Below, in pieces: positions 49,591 through 60,431 of a DNA stretch of 64,000 bases; the first letter of the stretch is position 1, and each line of letters begins with the position of its first letter. Below the pieces are notes generated by a model. The model made no database searches. It was not told the origin of the DNA and worked only from the letters and a program-made list of their open reading frames with translations. The translations under genes were made by a program, and so were the position numbers. The stretch comes from Aeromonas sp. FDAARGOS 1405 (lineage in GTDB: Bacteria; Pseudomonadota; Gammaproteobacteria; Enterobacterales; Aeromonadaceae): the NCBI RefSeq assembly GCF_019048265.1, contig NZ_CP077311.1:4349001-4413000 (forward strand), given 5' to 3'.

Positions 49591-50954
49591 CACTCCACCT
49601 TGTACTTGAGCAGGTAGGAAGCGGCGAAGGCGGCGCCAAAGGCGATCACCAGCCCGATGATGTAGTGAATAAGGCTCATGGGCTGGACGATGGCCATGCC
49701 GGGAATACCGGTCAGCCCCACCGCCGTCATCCCCACCTTGGCCGCCACCACGTAGGCGCCGCCGCAGGCCCCGCCAAACAGACCGGCAAGGAAGGGTTTG
49801 ATATAGCGCAGGTTGACGCCAAAGATGGCCGCTTCCGTGATACCCAGCAGGCAGGACATGGCAGCCGGCACGGTAATGGCCTTGATCTTCACATCACGAG
49901 TCTTGAAGTAGACCGCGAGGCAAGCCCCACCCTGTGCCACGTTGGCCATGGCCCAGATGGGCAGCAGGAAGTTGACGCCAATTTGCGGATTCGCCAGCAG
50001 CCCCGCCTCGATGGCGTGGAAGCTGTGATGGATGCCGGTGATGACGATAAGCGAGTAAGTGCCGCCAAACACCAGCCCCGCCAACCAGCCCGCCTGCTCA
50101 TAGAGGGCACTCAGACCGAACGAGATGCCATCCCCCAGCACCCGACCCGCCGGGCCGATAAAGAGCAGCGCCACGAAACCGGTGATGATGACGGTGAGAA
50201 ACGGCGTGAGGATCAGATCCAGCGCGTCCGGAATGCGCTTGCGCAGCTGTTTCTCCAGATGGGACATAAACCAGACCGCCAAGAGCACCGGGAAGACGGT
50301 GCCCTGATAGCCGATCATGGCGACATCGAGCCCGAAGAAATCCATGGTCTTGAAGCCACCGGCCACGCCCCAGGCGTTGGTCAACGCCGGGTGGGTGAGG
50401 ATGCCGCCAAGGGTCGCCCCGAGGTACGGATTGCCACCAAACTCCCGCGCCGCCGTAAAGCCGATGAGGATCGGCAGTATGATAAAGGCCGCCGAGCTGA
50501 ACATGTCGAGCATCACAAACAGGGCGCTGTCGGCATTGACCCAACCGTAGGTGCGCACCATGCCGAGCAGCCCCATCAGCAGGCCCGAGGCGACGATGGC
50601 CGGAATGATCGGCACGAAGATGTTGGAGAGGGTTCGCGCCAACCGCTGGGCCACGTTGAGCTTGGCCGCCGCCATGTCGGTCAGCTCCGCCTTGCTGGCG
50701 GTGCCGGTACCGGTCAGCGCCACAAACTCCGCATAGACCTTGTTGACCAGACCGGTGCCGAAGATCACCTGAATTTGGCCCGCGTTGCTAAAGCACCCCT
50801 TGACCCCCTCCAGCTTGTCGATGGCGGCCTTGTTTACCTTGCTGTCATCGGCCAGCACCAGCCGCAGCCGGGTGGCGCAGTGGGCAGCGCTGACGATGTT
50901 CTCCTTGCCCCCGAGCAGGGGCACCAGATCCTTGGCTATCGCACTGATATTCAT
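49590..50954 (-). CDS. scrA: PTS sucrose-specific EIIBC component
   Basis: A 454-residue membrane PTS protein. The N-terminal EIIB domain (about 1-85) has the phosphorylated cysteine in SAAHCATRLRLVL (C26). The EIIC domain (about 105-450) has 8-10 helices. There is no EIIA domain, so it should use a separate glucose-type EIIA, as enteric ScrA does. ATG at 50954 has GAGGAAG upstream. It is 83 bp after scrK and overlaps scrB by one base. Sucrose specificity is inferred from the operon. Confidence 0.94.
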   Translation of the reverse strand: MNISAIAKDLVPLLGGKENIVSAAHCATRLRLVLADDSKVNKAAIDKLEGVKGCFSNAGQIQVIFGTGLVNKVYAEFVALTGTGTASKAELTDMAAAKLNVAQRLARTLSNIFVPIIPAIVASGLLMGLLGMVRTYGWVNADSALFVMLDMFSSAAFIILPILIGFTAAREFGGNPYLGATLGGILTHPALTNAWGVAGGFKTMDFFGLDVAMIGYQGTVFPVLLAVWFMSHLEKQLRKRIPDALDLILTPFLTVIITGFVALLFIGPAGRVLGDGISFGLSALYEQAGWLAGLVFGGTYSLIVITGIHHSFHAIEAGLLANPQIGVNFLLPIWAMANVAQGGACLAVYFKTRDVKIKAITVPAAMSCLLGITEAAIFGVNLRYIKPFLAGLFGGACGGAYVVAAKVGMTAVGLTGIPGMAIVQPMSLIHYIIGLVIAFGAAFAASYLLKYKVE

Positions 50955-51037
50955 ATTCTTCCTCTTATGACCCGCCACGCTGGCGGGCCCTTGTCACATG
51001 ATAGTAGGGGCTGTCGAGCCGGGCTTCTAGCCGCAGA

Positions 51038-51973
51038 TCAACAGCCGCTTGTGTCTGATCGCAAAAAGGCATCCAGTTCGGAGCGGGTCGGCAGCGCCGT
51101 CATCGCCCCCTTGGCGGTGGTAGCGAGCGCCCCACAGCCGTGGGCCTGAGCCAGGATGACGGGTAGCTCGGCCAGCGTCGGCAGCGACGAGCGCCCGGCC
51201 AGCGCCGCCAGCAGACCGGCGACGAAGGCATCCCCCGCCCCCGTGGTGTCGAGCGGGGTCACTTTCTGCCCCACCCACTCCAACAGCTCGCCACCCAGAC
51301 GCGCCACCACCCCGGCCGCGCCCCGGGTCACCAGCACCAGCGCCGGGCCAGAGAGAGTTGCAAGCCCGGCGACCAGTTCATCCTCGCCACTCAGCAGTTG
51401 CAGCTCCTCAATGGAGAGCTTGACCACATCCGCCTGTGCAATTGCCTGACGCACCAGCGGCAGCATCTCGGCGGGGTTGCCCCACACCTCGGGGCGCAGG
51501 TTGGGGTCGAAACAGACCCGCCCGCCTGCCGCCTTGATAGCCGCCATGGCCTGCAGGCAGCTGGTGCGCACCGGCTCGTTGGCGAGCGCGATGGAGCAGG
51601 TGAGCAGCCACTGACCGGCGTCGAAGCGGGGCAACTCATTTGGGGTGAGGAACTGGTCGGCGCTGGGACGCACCATAAAGGTGAAGCTGCGCTCCCCCTC
51701 GTCATCCAGTTCTACCAGCACGGTAGAGGTGCGATGGTCTGGATCGAACCGCAGCGTACCGATATCCACCCCCTCCCCGCTCAGGGTCTCGGCCATAAAG
51801 CGGCCGAACGGATCGGATCCGACCCGGCCGATAAAGGCCGCATCGCCACCCAGCCGTGCCATGCCAACCGCCACATTGGCGGGCGCGCCACCCGGACACT
51901 TGAGGTAGTGCAACGCCCCTTCCGGGATCAAGTCCACCACCGCATCCCCCATTACCCACACACGATTCGTCAC
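51038..51973 (-). CDS. scrK: Fructokinase (PfkB family)
   Basis: A 311-residue ribokinase-family sugar kinase that phosphorylates the fructose released by ScrB. VWVMGDAVVDLIPEGALHYLKCPGGAPANVAVGMARLGG is the PfkB signature 1 region, and DTTGAGDAFVAGLL holds the catalytic Asp (signature 2). I start it at GTG 51973 (M-T-N-R-V-W-V), which has GGAG 7 nt upstream and matches the MNKVWVMGD-like N terminus of relatives. ATG at 51994 and TTG at 52009 are alternatives. It is the first gene of scrKABR, behind its own operator at 52043. Confidence 0.92.
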   Translation of the reverse strand: MTNRVWVMGDAVVDLIPEGALHYLKCPGGAPANVAVGMARLGGDAAFIGRVGSDPFGRFMAETLSGEGVDIGTLRFDPDHRTSTVLVELDDEGERSFTFMVRPSADQFLTPNELPRFDAGQWLLTCSIALANEPVRTSCLQAMAAIKAAGGRVCFDPNLRPEVWGNPAEMLPLVRQAIAQADVVKLSIEELQLLSGEDELVAGLATLSGPALVLVTRGAAGVVARLGGELLEWVGQKVTPLDTTGAGDAFVAGLLAALAGRSSLPTLAELPVILAQAHGCGALATTAKGAMTALPTRSELDAFLRSDTSGC

Positions 51974-52042
51974 CTTGCTACTCCACTGCTGCATCGGATC
52001 GACTGCCAAACCCGGACTCTGTTCTGTTGGCTGGCATTATCA

Positions 52043-52058
52043 GCTAAACCGTTTTAGC
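52043..52058 (-). promoter_or_regulatory. ScrR operator upstream of scrK
   Basis: GCTAAACCGTTTTAGC is a 16-bp palindrome with one mismatch pair and a central CG, typical of LacI-family operators. It lies 70 bp before scrK and 52 bp after the scrY stop, so scrKABR can be repressed separately from scrY. Confidence 0.78.
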
Positions 52059-52109
52059 CAGCCAACAGATCTCGGCACCGGCTGCCATTTTTGTGATCGG
52101 GATAACGAA

Positions 52110-53627
<1,518 letters not shown>

Positions 53628-53673
53628 TCATCTGTGGCCCGGACGGGCGCTGTTGTTATCGACAGCCAGAGCA

Positions 53674-53721
53674 TAGCTAAACCAATTTAGCTAACTCAAT
53701 ATGACAACTAAACCGTTTCAG
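53674..53721 (-). promoter_or_regulatory. Two ScrR operators at the scrY promoter
   Basis: TAGCTAAA-CCAA-TTTAGCTA (53674-53693) is a perfect 8-bp-arm palindrome. CTAAACCGTTTCAG (53708-53721) is a weaker one. Their centres are 31 bp apart, close to three DNA turns, which would allow cooperative repression of scrY. Confidence 0.75.
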
Positions 53722-53729
53722 CAGTAGTG

Positions 53730-54065
53730 TGAGCGGGATAACATTTGTACAGCAGGAATTGGCGGGAGTTGTGAGGAGGATCCCTCATCAGGATCCACTC
53801 AATAAGGCGGATCCCGATTCTGCGAGCAGCGACCCTGACAATGTGAATAGGAAGGGGGGCACCTCACCACCAACCGGATCAGGGTGCTGGCGATGGGTCT
53901 GCCAGGTATCGGCATACCCTATGCGTCATTCTGTTGGTGGAGATTGTTACACGCATTACACCATCAGGTTCGGCTACAAAGCAGCGTAAATAATACCGAT
54001 CACGCATGCGATATGGCTGAATACGCGACATTCCTGTCGTTCAATTACCAAAATATCAATAAAGA
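53730..54065. other. Intergenic stretch between scrY and the mgtE leader
   Basis: I see no supportable gene. An 86-codon plus-strand frame (53729-53989) has a GTG start, no ribosome site and low-complexity content. GGATCC occurs twice and GGATCCC-like words three times within 60 bp (53778-53815), possibly a decayed repeat. The DNA becomes AT-rich from about 53990. Confidence 0.4.
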
Positions 54066-54098
54066 TGTTTCTAAATGTTTCTGGCGGTGGATTAATTA
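54066..54098 (+). promoter_or_regulatory. PhoP-box-like direct repeat and -10 (mgtE locus)
   Basis: TGTTTC TAAA TGTTTC (54066-54081) is a direct repeat 10 bp apart, followed after 11 bp by TAATTA (54093-54098) as a possible -10. The same arrangement lies upstream of leader copy A. The distance from TCTAAATGTT to the RNA element is 76 bp here and 77 bp there. Confidence 0.5.
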
Positions 54099-54145
54099 TT
54101 TACCAATAAGAACCATTCCAGTAGCATCGCAGCATTGATTAATAA

Positions 54146-54266
54146 CGGAGACCATCAGTGGGCAATTCATCAGATGACAGTAGGTTGTTGAGCTCGTCAG
54201 CCAATACCTGAGTCGCGAGATCCCCGCAGATTGTTCTGCCGCTATCTCGCACTATGCGGAGAGCGG
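54146..54266 (+). ncRNA. Putative structured Mg-locus leader element, copy B (mgtE locus)
   Basis: This is the paralogue of the element at 45485. It starts with the block CGGAGACCATCAGTGGGCAA and ends in the box TGCGGAGAGCGG (54255-54266); the block and box starts are 109 nt apart here and 111 nt apart in copy A. Hairpin GGTTG/CAGCC (54183-54187 with 54198-54202) replaces ACCGAC/GTCGGT. GCGAGAT/ATCTCGC (54215-54221 with 54244-54250) encloses GCAG/CTGC (54226-54229 with 54236-54239), as in copy A. TTGCAC/GTGCAA (54272-54287) forms a further hairpin. Some 540 nt of further leader follow before mgtE. The ligand, if any, is unknown. Confidence 0.72.
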
Positions 54267-54665
54267 TTTATTTGCACCTGAGTGCAATTCCTTCCCTGTA
54301 TTCACTCGATGTCTGTTACTGACGCCATCCAATGCTACAGACTGGATGCGTAAATAATGCCTGCATGGGTCTTCTCCTGATATCAGGGTCACCATGTCAT
54401 TACCACTGTTACCTCATCACGCCATGTTTTTCCGCCTCTGGCGTGCGTCAATGATGGCGAACCTCTATCGCTGCAGGTCAGTAGCCACAAGGCTTTTGAC
54501 AAGGTGGCATGGGAGATGGCAACAGCCGCTAGCCGGGCGACGACCGTCCCGCGATCCGCTCCACCTTCATTTACTTGTGCCGAGTGCAACACCTGTTCAT
54601 TCCCCATGCGTGGCTATTGACGGGTAAGCATATGACGATTCTTTACATCAATCAGGAGGTGTGTC

Positions 54666-54701
54666 ATGGACCCTGACCCTGGAGCCGGTATCGGCGACTA
54701 G
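54666..54701 (+). CDS. MgtL-like leader peptide upstream of mgtE
   Basis: An 11-codon ORF encoding MDPDPGAGIGD, with the near-perfect Shine-Dalgarno AGGAGGTGTGTC directly before the ATG at 54666. Enterobacterial MgtL begins MEPDP; its alternating acidic and proline residues destabilise the translating ribosome at low Mg2+ and switch on mgtA. Here Asp-Pro-Asp-Pro occupies the same positions, 107 nt upstream of a magnesium transporter gene. A shorter overlapping frame at 54632 has a poor ribosome site. The ORF and its strong initiation site are seen; sensing is inferred. Confidence 0.72.
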   Translation: MDPDPGAGIGD

Positions 54702-54807
54702 TCCGGATTAATTTTCGGGCGTTATTTCCTTATCTATTTTTGCTGATGTGATGTCAGTCGGAATTCTATTTTCTATTTTCCAGGCTGATGTATTAAAGGA
54801 TATATAA

Positions 54808-56187
54808 ATGCAATACCAAGATATTCACCAACAACTGTATGTACTGCTGCAAAACAAGGATCGTATGGGGATCCAGAGCCTCAGCCTGAATATTCATGAG
54901 GTCGATCTGGCACAAGCGATAAACCGCCTGACAGATAAACATATTCATACCTTTCTCAATCTGGTTCCTGCATTGCGTGCCGCACGCATCTTCCGCCATC
55001 TGCCCAGCGATATTCAGGCCAGCCTGGTACGTTCCATGGCCAAGCCCCAATTGGAAGAGTTGTGTACCCGCCTATCCCCCGATGACAGAGCCGATCTCTA
55101 CAATCGTCTGCCCGCAGCCTTGCGCCAGACCCTGCTCGATGCGATGACAGATGAAGAACGTGAGGATACGCAACGGTTGGCCTCTTACCCGGAAAACCTC
55201 GTCGGCTCCATCATGAGCTCGGATTGTGCCAGCCTGACGGCTGACATCACTGTGGGAGAGGGGCTGCAACGGCTGCGCAGCACTGCTGCCGACAGGGAGA
55301 GCATCTATACCCTGTATGTCGTGGATGAAATGCGCCGCCTCATCGGGGTTGTCTCCCTGCGCGAACTGTTTCTCGCCGACAGCAAAACCCCCATCTCGGC
55401 CATTATGCAGCGCGAGCTGGTGAGTATTCAGGCCGATGCCCCCAAAGGCGAAGCCGCGGAGATGATCGCCCGTTACAACCTGCTGGCCCTTCCCGTATTG
55501 AATCAGGATCAGCAGTTGCTCGGCATGGTGACCGTGGATGATGCAATGGATGTTGCCGAAGAGGAAGATGCCAACCGGATTGCCCGCTTCGGTGGTACGG
55601 CTGCGCTGGGAGGTCCCGAACTTGATCTTCGCGCATCCAGCACCTTTAACATGTTCAGCACCCGATTCTTCTGGCTGGCGGTCTTGACCGTATTCGGCAT
55701 ACTGACCAGCAATCTGGTCGCCGCTCAGGAAGAACTCATCAGCGAAGTACTGATCCTCGCAGCCTTTATTGCCCCTATTATCGACATGGGGGGCAACTCG
55801 GGCAGCCAGTCGGCCACCTTGGTGATCCGGGCAATGGGCATGGGTCAGATCAAGCTGAGCATGCGTGACTTCTTTTTCGTGCTGCGGCGCGATCTGCCCG
55901 TCGCAATGGCTCTGGGGCTGGGTGTCGCCCTGCTGGAAGGGGTGATGGCATTCTGGAGCAAGAGCATCGGCTGGGACATCGTCATGATTGTCAGCCTCTC
56001 TGCCATGACGGTGACTGTGGTTGGCAGCCTGCTTGGTCTGGTCCTGCCGTTTGCCGCACGGAAGATGGGGACTGATCCGGCAACCCTCAGCTCCCCCATG
56101 CTCACCTCGATCATGGATCTGCTGGGCGTGCTGATCTATTTTGGTTTCGCCTATGCCTTCCTCGGTGGGTCACTGGCTGCTGCCTGA
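54808..56187 (+). CDS. mgtE: Magnesium transporter MgtE
   Basis: A 459-residue Mg2+ channel. It has an N-terminal MgtE_N helical domain (about 25-130, RAARIFRHLPSDIQASLVRSM), two CBS domains (about 135-255, with SYPENLVGSIMSSDCASLTADITVGEGL) and a plug helix. The five-helix pore domain (about 280-457) contains the signature PIIDMGGNSGSQSATLVIRAM. The CBS/N domains gate the pore by cytoplasmic Mg2+ in the family. The ATG at 54808 has AAAGGA upstream. It is the only gene of a long-leader transcript carrying RNA element B and the MDPDP peptide; a 14-bp-stem terminator follows. Confidence 0.95.
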   Translation: MQYQDIHQQLYVLLQNKDRMGIQSLSLNIHEVDLAQAINRLTDKHIHTFLNLVPALRAARIFRHLPSDIQASLVRSMAKPQLEELCTRLSPDDRADLYNRLPAALRQTLLDAMTDEEREDTQRLASYPENLVGSIMSSDCASLTADITVGEGLQRLRSTAADRESIYTLYVVDEMRRLIGVVSLRELFLADSKTPISAIMQRELVSIQADAPKGEAAEMIARYNLLALPVLNQDQQLLGMVTVDDAMDVAEEEDANRIARFGGTAALGGPELDLRASSTFNMFSTRFFWLAVLTVFGILTSNLVAAQEELISEVLILAAFIAPIIDMGGNSGSQSATLVIRAMGMGQIKLSMRDFFFVLRRDLPVAMALGLGVALLEGVMAFWSKSIGWDIVMIVSLSAMTVTVVGSLLGLVLPFAARKMGTDPATLSSPMLTSIMDLLGVLIYFGFAYAFLGGSLAAA

Positions 56188-56243
56188 CAGCGCACAGCAG
56201 ATGGGGGCAGCCAAACCACCGCCATCTCCGATAGTTCAAGATA

Positions 56244-56276
56244 AAAGAGAGGGAGGCATCACGCCTCCCTCTCTTT
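56244..56276. terminator. Strong bidirectional terminator between mgtE and dnaJ
   Basis: A 14-bp perfect stem (56244-56257 with 56263-56276, core GAGAGGGAGGC) with loop ATCAC. A-rich sequence on one side and TTTATAT on the other serve both convergent genes. Confidence 0.92.
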
Positions 56277-56298
56277 ATATCGACACGGGTCTATGCCA

Positions 56299-57441
56299 TC
56301 ACTTGGTCAGATCGTCGAAGAAGCGTTTCACCCCTTCGAAGAAGCCTTCCGATTTCGGCTTGTGGGTCTTGGCAGCGGCACCGCTGAAGGATTCGTCCAG
56401 CTGGCGCAGCAGCTCTTTCTGCTGCTCGGTGAGGTTGACCGGCGTCTCGATCACCACCTTGCACATCAGATCCCCTACCTGACCGGAGCGTACTGACTTC
56501 ACGCCCTTGCCGCGCATGCGGAACATCTTGCCGGTCTGGGTCTCCGGAGTGACCTTGAGCTTGACGCGGCCATCCAGGGTCGGTACTTCAATCTCGCCAC
56601 CCAGAGCCGCTGCGGTGAAGCTGATGGGCACTTCGCAATAGAGGTTGTTGCCGTCACGCACGAAGATCTCGTGCTCTTTGACGTGCACCTGTACGTACAG
56701 ATCCCCTGCCGGTGCCCCCGCTTCCCCCGCTTCCCCTTCGCCGGAGAGACGGATGCGATCGCCGGTATCGACGCCCGCCGGGATTTTCACCGACAGGGTC
56801 TTGGTACGCTGGTAGCGACCTTCACCGTGACACTTGCGGCACGGATCCTTGATGATCTTGCCGCGACCGTGGCAGTGCGGACAGGCCTGCTGCACCGCGA
56901 AGAAGCCCTGACGCATCTGCACCTGGCCGGAGCCGTGGCAAGTCGGGCAGGTCTGGGCACTGCTGCCGGTGTGGGCGCCGGAGCCGTTACAGACCTCACA
57001 GTGAACCAGAGTCGGCACCTTGATCTCCTTGGAGACCCCGCGTACCGCCTCTTCCAGCGTCAGCTCCATGGTGTAGCGCAGGTCAGCACCACGGGCCGGG
57101 CCACGACGACCACCGCCACGGCTGCCACCGAAAATGTCACCGAACACATCGCCGAAGATATCACCAAAGTCGGCACCACCACCGAAACCACCGTGGCCAC
57201 CGCCACCCTGACTCGGATCCACACCGGCATGACCGTACTGATCGTAGCGGGCGCGCAGGTTGGCATCAGTCAGCACCTCGTAGGCCTCTTTGACCTCTTT
57301 GAACTTCTCTTCGGCACTGGCATCGCCCTGATTGCGGTCAGGGTGATACTTCATGGCCAGACGCTTGTACGCCTTCTTGATCTCGCGCTCGTCGGCACCT
57401 TTTGACACCCCGAGCACTTCGTAGAAATCGCGCTTCGACAT
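56299..57441 (-). CDS. dnaJ: Chaperone DnaJ (Hsp40)
   Basis: A 380-residue co-chaperone that delivers clients to DnaK and stimulates its ATPase. It has a J domain (1-70) with HPD (KYHPDRNQG), a Gly/Phe-rich region (about 75-110) and four zinc-binding repeats ([32 protein letters not shown]; about 145-205). The C-terminal client-binding domains follow. ATG at 57441 has AGGA 5 nt upstream; the ATG at 57447 is too close to it. It follows dnaK with a 101-bp spacer that contains a stable hairpin. Confidence 0.98.
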   Translation of the reverse strand: MSKRDFYEVLGVSKGADEREIKKAYKRLAMKYHPDRNQGDASAEEKFKEVKEAYEVLTDANLRARYDQYGHAGVDPSQGGGGHGGFGGGADFGDIFGDVFGDIFGGSRGGGRRGPARGADLRYTMELTLEEAVRGVSKEIKVPTLVHCEVCNGSGAHTGSSAQTCPTCHGSGQVQMRQGFFAVQQACPHCHGRGKIIKDPCRKCHGEGRYQRTKTLSVKIPAGVDTGDRIRLSGEGEAGEAGAPAGDLYVQVHVKEHEIFVRDGNNLYCEVPISFTAAALGGEIEVPTLDGRVKLKVTPETQTGKMFRMRGKGVKSVRSGQVGDLMCKVVIETPVNLTEQQKELLRQLDESFSGAAAKTHKPKSEGFFEGVKRFFDDLTK

Positions 57442-57462
57442 ACTCATCCTGTGGTTACGCAG

Positions 57463-57488
57463 ACGGGCGTTGGTCACCCAACGCCCGT
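57463..57488 (-). other. Hairpin in the dnaK-dnaJ spacer
   Basis: ACGGGCGTTGG (57463-57473) pairs perfectly with CCAACGCCCGT (57478-57488) around a 4-nt loop. There is no T tract, so it is more likely an RNA-processing or decay barrier, lowering dnaJ relative to dnaK, than a terminator. Confidence 0.7.
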
Positions 57489-57542
57489 AAATTCATTGAC
57501 TAAGCCGATGAGCGAAGCCTGCTTCGCCCATCTGGGTCGGGC

Positions 57543-59471
57543 TTACTTCTTGTCGTCTTTCACTTCTTCGAACTCGGCGTCGACAACGTCGTCGTCAGCC
57601 TTGGCAGAAGAGGAGGACTGACCGGCATCAGCACCGGCTGCACCCTGGGCCTGAGCCTGCTGCTGGGCAATCTCCATCAGCTTCTGGGACGCTTCCAGCA
57701 GAGCCTGCTGTTTGGCTTCGATAGCAGCCTTGTCGTCACCCTTGATGGCGGTTTCCAGCTCGCTCAGAGCGGCTTCGATCTTGGTCTTGTCGTCGGCAGG
57801 CAGGGCTTCACCGGCTTCGGTGATCTGCTTGCGTACGGAGTGGACCAGACCATCAGCCTGGTTGCGAGCCTGTACCAGCTCTTCAAACTTCTTGTCCTCG
57901 GCCGCGTTGGCTTCGGCTTCGCGTACCATACGTTCGATCTCCTCATCAGACAGGCCAGAGGAGGCCTGGATGGTGATCTTCTGCTCTTTGTTGGTCTCTT
58001 TGTCCTTCGCAGAGACGTGCAGGATACCGTTGGCATCGATGTCGAAGGTCACTTCGATCTGCGGCAGACCACGCGGAGCCGGACGGATGCCTTCCAGGTT
58101 GAACTGGCCCAGAGACTTGTTGTCGCTGGCGCGCTTGCGCTCACCCTGCAGCACGTGAATGGTCACGGCAGACTGGTTGTCTTCGGCAGTGGAGAACACC
58201 TGGGACTTCTTGGTCGGGATAGTGGTGTTCTTCTCGATCAACGCAGTCATCACGCTGCCCATGGTTTCGATACCCAGAGAGAGCGGGGTAACGTCCAGCA
58301 GCAGTACGTCGGTCTTGTCACCGGACAGTACGGCCCCCTGGATGGCAGCACCCATGGCCACGGCTTCGTCCGGGTTGACGTCTTTACGCGGCTCTTTGCC
58401 AAAGAACTCGGCAACGGTCTTCTGAACCAGTGGCATACGGGTCTGACCACCAACCAGAATCACGTCGTCGATCTCGCCAACTGCCAGACCGGAGTCTTTC
58501 AGGGCGACACGAACCGGCTCCAGAGAATCTTTCACCATGTCTTCTACCAGGGATTCCAGCTTGGCGCGGGTCACCTTGATGTTCATGTGCTTCGGACCGG
58601 TGGCATCTGCAGTGATGTACGGCAGGTTGACGTCGGTCTGCTGGGCAGAAGAGAGCTCGATCTTGGCCTTCTCGGCGGCATCTTTCAGACGCTGCAGAGC
58701 CAGCTGGTCGTTGCGCAGGTCGATACCCTGCTCACGCTTGAACTCGTCTACCAGATAGTTGATGACGCGGTTGTCAAAGTCTTCACCACCCAGGTGGGTG
58801 TTACCGTTGGTCGCCAGTACTTCGAAGGTGGTTTCACCTTCCACTTCGTCGATCTCGATGATGGAGATATCGAAAGTACCACCACCCAGGTCATATACGG
58901 CAACCTTGCGCTCGCCCTTGACCTTGTTTACGCCATAAGCGAAAGCAGCTGCAGTCGGTTCGTTGATGATGCGTTTTACATCCAGACCAGCGATGCGACC
59001 GGCATCCTTGGTAGCCTGACGCTGGGCGTCGTTGAAGTAGGCCGGAACAGTGATAACGGCTTCGGTGACCGGCTCACCCAGGTAGTCTTCGGCGGTCTTC
59101 TTCATCTTTTTCAGCACTTCGGCAGAGATCTGCGGCGGTGCCATTTTCTTGCCCTTCACTTCAACCCAGGCGTCACCGTTGTCAGCTTTGGCAATGGCGT
59201 ACGGCATGATTTTCAGGTCACGCTGCACTTCTTCATCTTCAAAACGACGACCGATCAGACGCTTGATGGCGAACAGGGTGTTTTTCGGGTTGGTGATTGC
59301 CTGACGCTTGGCCGGCTGACCAACCAGGATTTCGCCATCATCGGCATAGGCAATGATGGACGGAGTAGTACGATCGCCTTCTGCGTTCTCGATCACGCGA
59401 GCAGTGTCGCCATCCAGAATAGCGACGCAGGAGTTGGTAGTACCCAGGTCAATACCGATGATTTTACCCAT
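57543..59471 (-). CDS. dnaK: Chaperone DnaK (Hsp70)
   Basis: A 642-residue Hsp70. The nucleotide-binding domain (about 1-385) starts [17 protein letters not shown] and holds [16 protein letters not shown] and [11 protein letters not shown] linker ([18 protein letters not shown]) leads to the substrate-binding domain, and a lid ends in the acidic [17 protein letters not shown] tail that recruits co-chaperones. ATG at 59471 has GGAG about 9 nt upstream. Two sigma-32 promoters precede it. It is transcribed with dnaJ; grpE lies upstream on the same strand but is separated by a terminator. Confidence 0.99.
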   Translation of the reverse strand: MGKIIGIDLGTTNSCVAILDGDTARVIENAEGDRTTPSIIAYADDGEILVGQPAKRQAITNPKNTLFAIKRLIGRRFEDEEVQRDLKIMPYAIAKADNGDAWVEVKGKKMAPPQISAEVLKKMKKTAEDYLGEPVTEAVITVPAYFNDAQRQATKDAGRIAGLDVKRIINEPTAAAFAYGVNKVKGERKVAVYDLGGGTFDISIIEIDEVEGETTFEVLATNGNTHLGGEDFDNRVINYLVDEFKREQGIDLRNDQLALQRLKDAAEKAKIELSSAQQTDVNLPYITADATGPKHMNIKVTRAKLESLVEDMVKDSLEPVRVALKDSGLAVGEIDDVILVGGQTRMPLVQKTVAEFFGKEPRKDVNPDEAVAMGAAIQGAVLSGDKTDVLLLDVTPLSLGIETMGSVMTALIEKNTTIPTKKSQVFSTAEDNQSAVTIHVLQGERKRASDNKSLGQFNLEGIRPAPRGLPQIEVTFDIDANGILHVSAKDKETNKEQKITIQASSGLSDEEIERMVREAEANAAEDKKFEELVQARNQADGLVHSVRKQITEAGEALPADDKTKIEAALSELETAIKGDDKAAIEAKQQALLEASQKLMEIAQQQAQAQGAAGADAGQSSSSAKADDDVVDAEFEEVKDDKK

Positions 59472-59534
59472 TTGACGAATCTCCAAATACTTTGAATAAA
59501 CTGGCGAGGAACTCGCCTTAATGCGTTAACGGCT

Positions 59535-59563
59535 AGGTGGGGGCTGCCAATCTGGCTTTCAAG
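59535..59563 (-). promoter_or_regulatory. Heat-shock (sigma-32) promoter P2 of dnaK
   Basis: On the minus strand, CTTGAA (59563-59558), a 14-bp spacer, and CCCCCACCT (59543-59535). The -10 is one step weaker than consensus. It lies closer to dnaK than P1. Confidence 0.7.
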
Positions 59564-59605
59564 CTCCCGGCATCAAATTTTTTGTGCCGCCGCGGCCTTG
59601 CTACC

Positions 59606-59634
59606 TATATGGGGTCGCCAGACGCAGCTTCAAG
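59606..59634 (-). promoter_or_regulatory. Heat-shock (sigma-32) promoter P1 of dnaK
   Basis: On the minus strand, CTTGAA (59634-59629), a 14-bp spacer, and CCCCATATA (59614-59606), an essentially perfect sigma-32 promoter. Confidence 0.9.
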
Positions 59635-59728
59635 CCCCAACCTAAAAAAACCACACCCTTTGTCATGGTTGCGCGATCACGTTGAGCCGTGAAACCGTGC
59701 AAGATGAACAGGTGTTGCACTGCGAAAC

Positions 59729-59751
59729 AAAAAGCCCGCCAAGCGGCGGGC
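59729..59751 (-). terminator. Rho-independent terminator of grpE
   Basis: GCCCGCC (59734-59740) pairs with GGCGGGC (59745-59751) around AAGC. On the minus strand it is followed by T5, 20 bp after the grpE stop. Confidence 0.88.
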
Positions 59752-59770
59752 CTGGGCATCAAGTGCCGAC

Positions 59771-60346
59771 TCAGTCGGCGGCCTTGGATACCATGACCAT
59801 GGCCGGACGGATCACGCGACCGTTCAGCTCATAACCTTTCTGCATCACGGCGATCACGGTGTTTGGCGCCACATCTGCACTCGGCACCATGCTCATCGCC
59901 TGATGGGCATTCGGGTCAAACGGCTGGTTGGCCGGATCCAGCGCAACCAGACCGAACTTGGCCACACCGCTCTGCATGGATTTCAGCGTCAGCTCGACGC
60001 CTTCGATCATCGGCTTGAGCGCCTCATTCTCCTTGTCGGCGAGCTCAATGGCACGCTCCATGTTGTCCAGCACCGGCAGCAACTCGGCAGCGAACTTCTC
60101 CAAAGCGAACTTGTGCGCCTTCTCCACGTCCAGCTCGGTACGACGACGCAGATTCTCCATTTCAGCAGCGGTGCGCAGAGCGCGTTCACGCTCTTCCGAC
60201 GCCTTCTGGAGGGCGGTCTCAAGCTGCGCTTCCAGTTCGGCAATGCGGGCTTGCTCAGCTGTCACTTCACTGTCTACATCGGTCGGCTCGACTGGCTGGG
60301 CTTCCACTTGCTCCATCGCTTCAACCTTTTGCTCTTCGTGGTTCAT
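59771..60346 (-). CDS. grpE: Nucleotide exchange factor GrpE
   Basis: A 191-residue dimeric exchange factor for DnaK. A long N-terminal coiled coil (about 30-85, [34 protein letters not shown]) precedes the helical and C-terminal beta domains. The signature [12 protein letters not shown] and the late [20 protein letters not shown] are present. ATG at 60346 has GGAG 5 nt upstream. It has its own sigma-32 promoter and is divergent from nadK. Confidence 0.97.
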   Translation of the reverse strand: MNHEEQKVEAMEQVEAQPVEPTDVDSEVTAEQARIAELEAQLETALQKASEERERALRTAAEMENLRRRTELDVEKAHKFALEKFAAELLPVLDNMERAIELADKENEALKPMIEGVELTLKSMQSGVAKFGLVALDPANQPFDPNAHQAMSMVPSADVAPNTVIAVMQKGYELNGRVIRPAMVMVSKAAD

Positions 60347-60431
60347 GACATCTCCAATTCCGGGGTTACTTATGAGGGCCCTGACGTCTGGTTGAGCGAC
60401 CGGACGACCACAGACCGACTATGTTGGCGCT

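Noticed and set aside
53729..53989. 86-codon ORF after scrY
   Set aside because: GTG start without Shine-Dalgarno, no hydrophobic or domain pattern; treated as intergenic.
54394..54627. 77-codon ORF within the mgtE leader
   Set aside because: No ribosome site and Arg/His/Ser-rich random composition; more likely part of the untranslated leader, although a regulatory peptide cannot be excluded.
57840..59495. 551-codon frame opposite dnaK
   Set aside because: A common antisense artefact of dnaK codon use; no domain or start signal.
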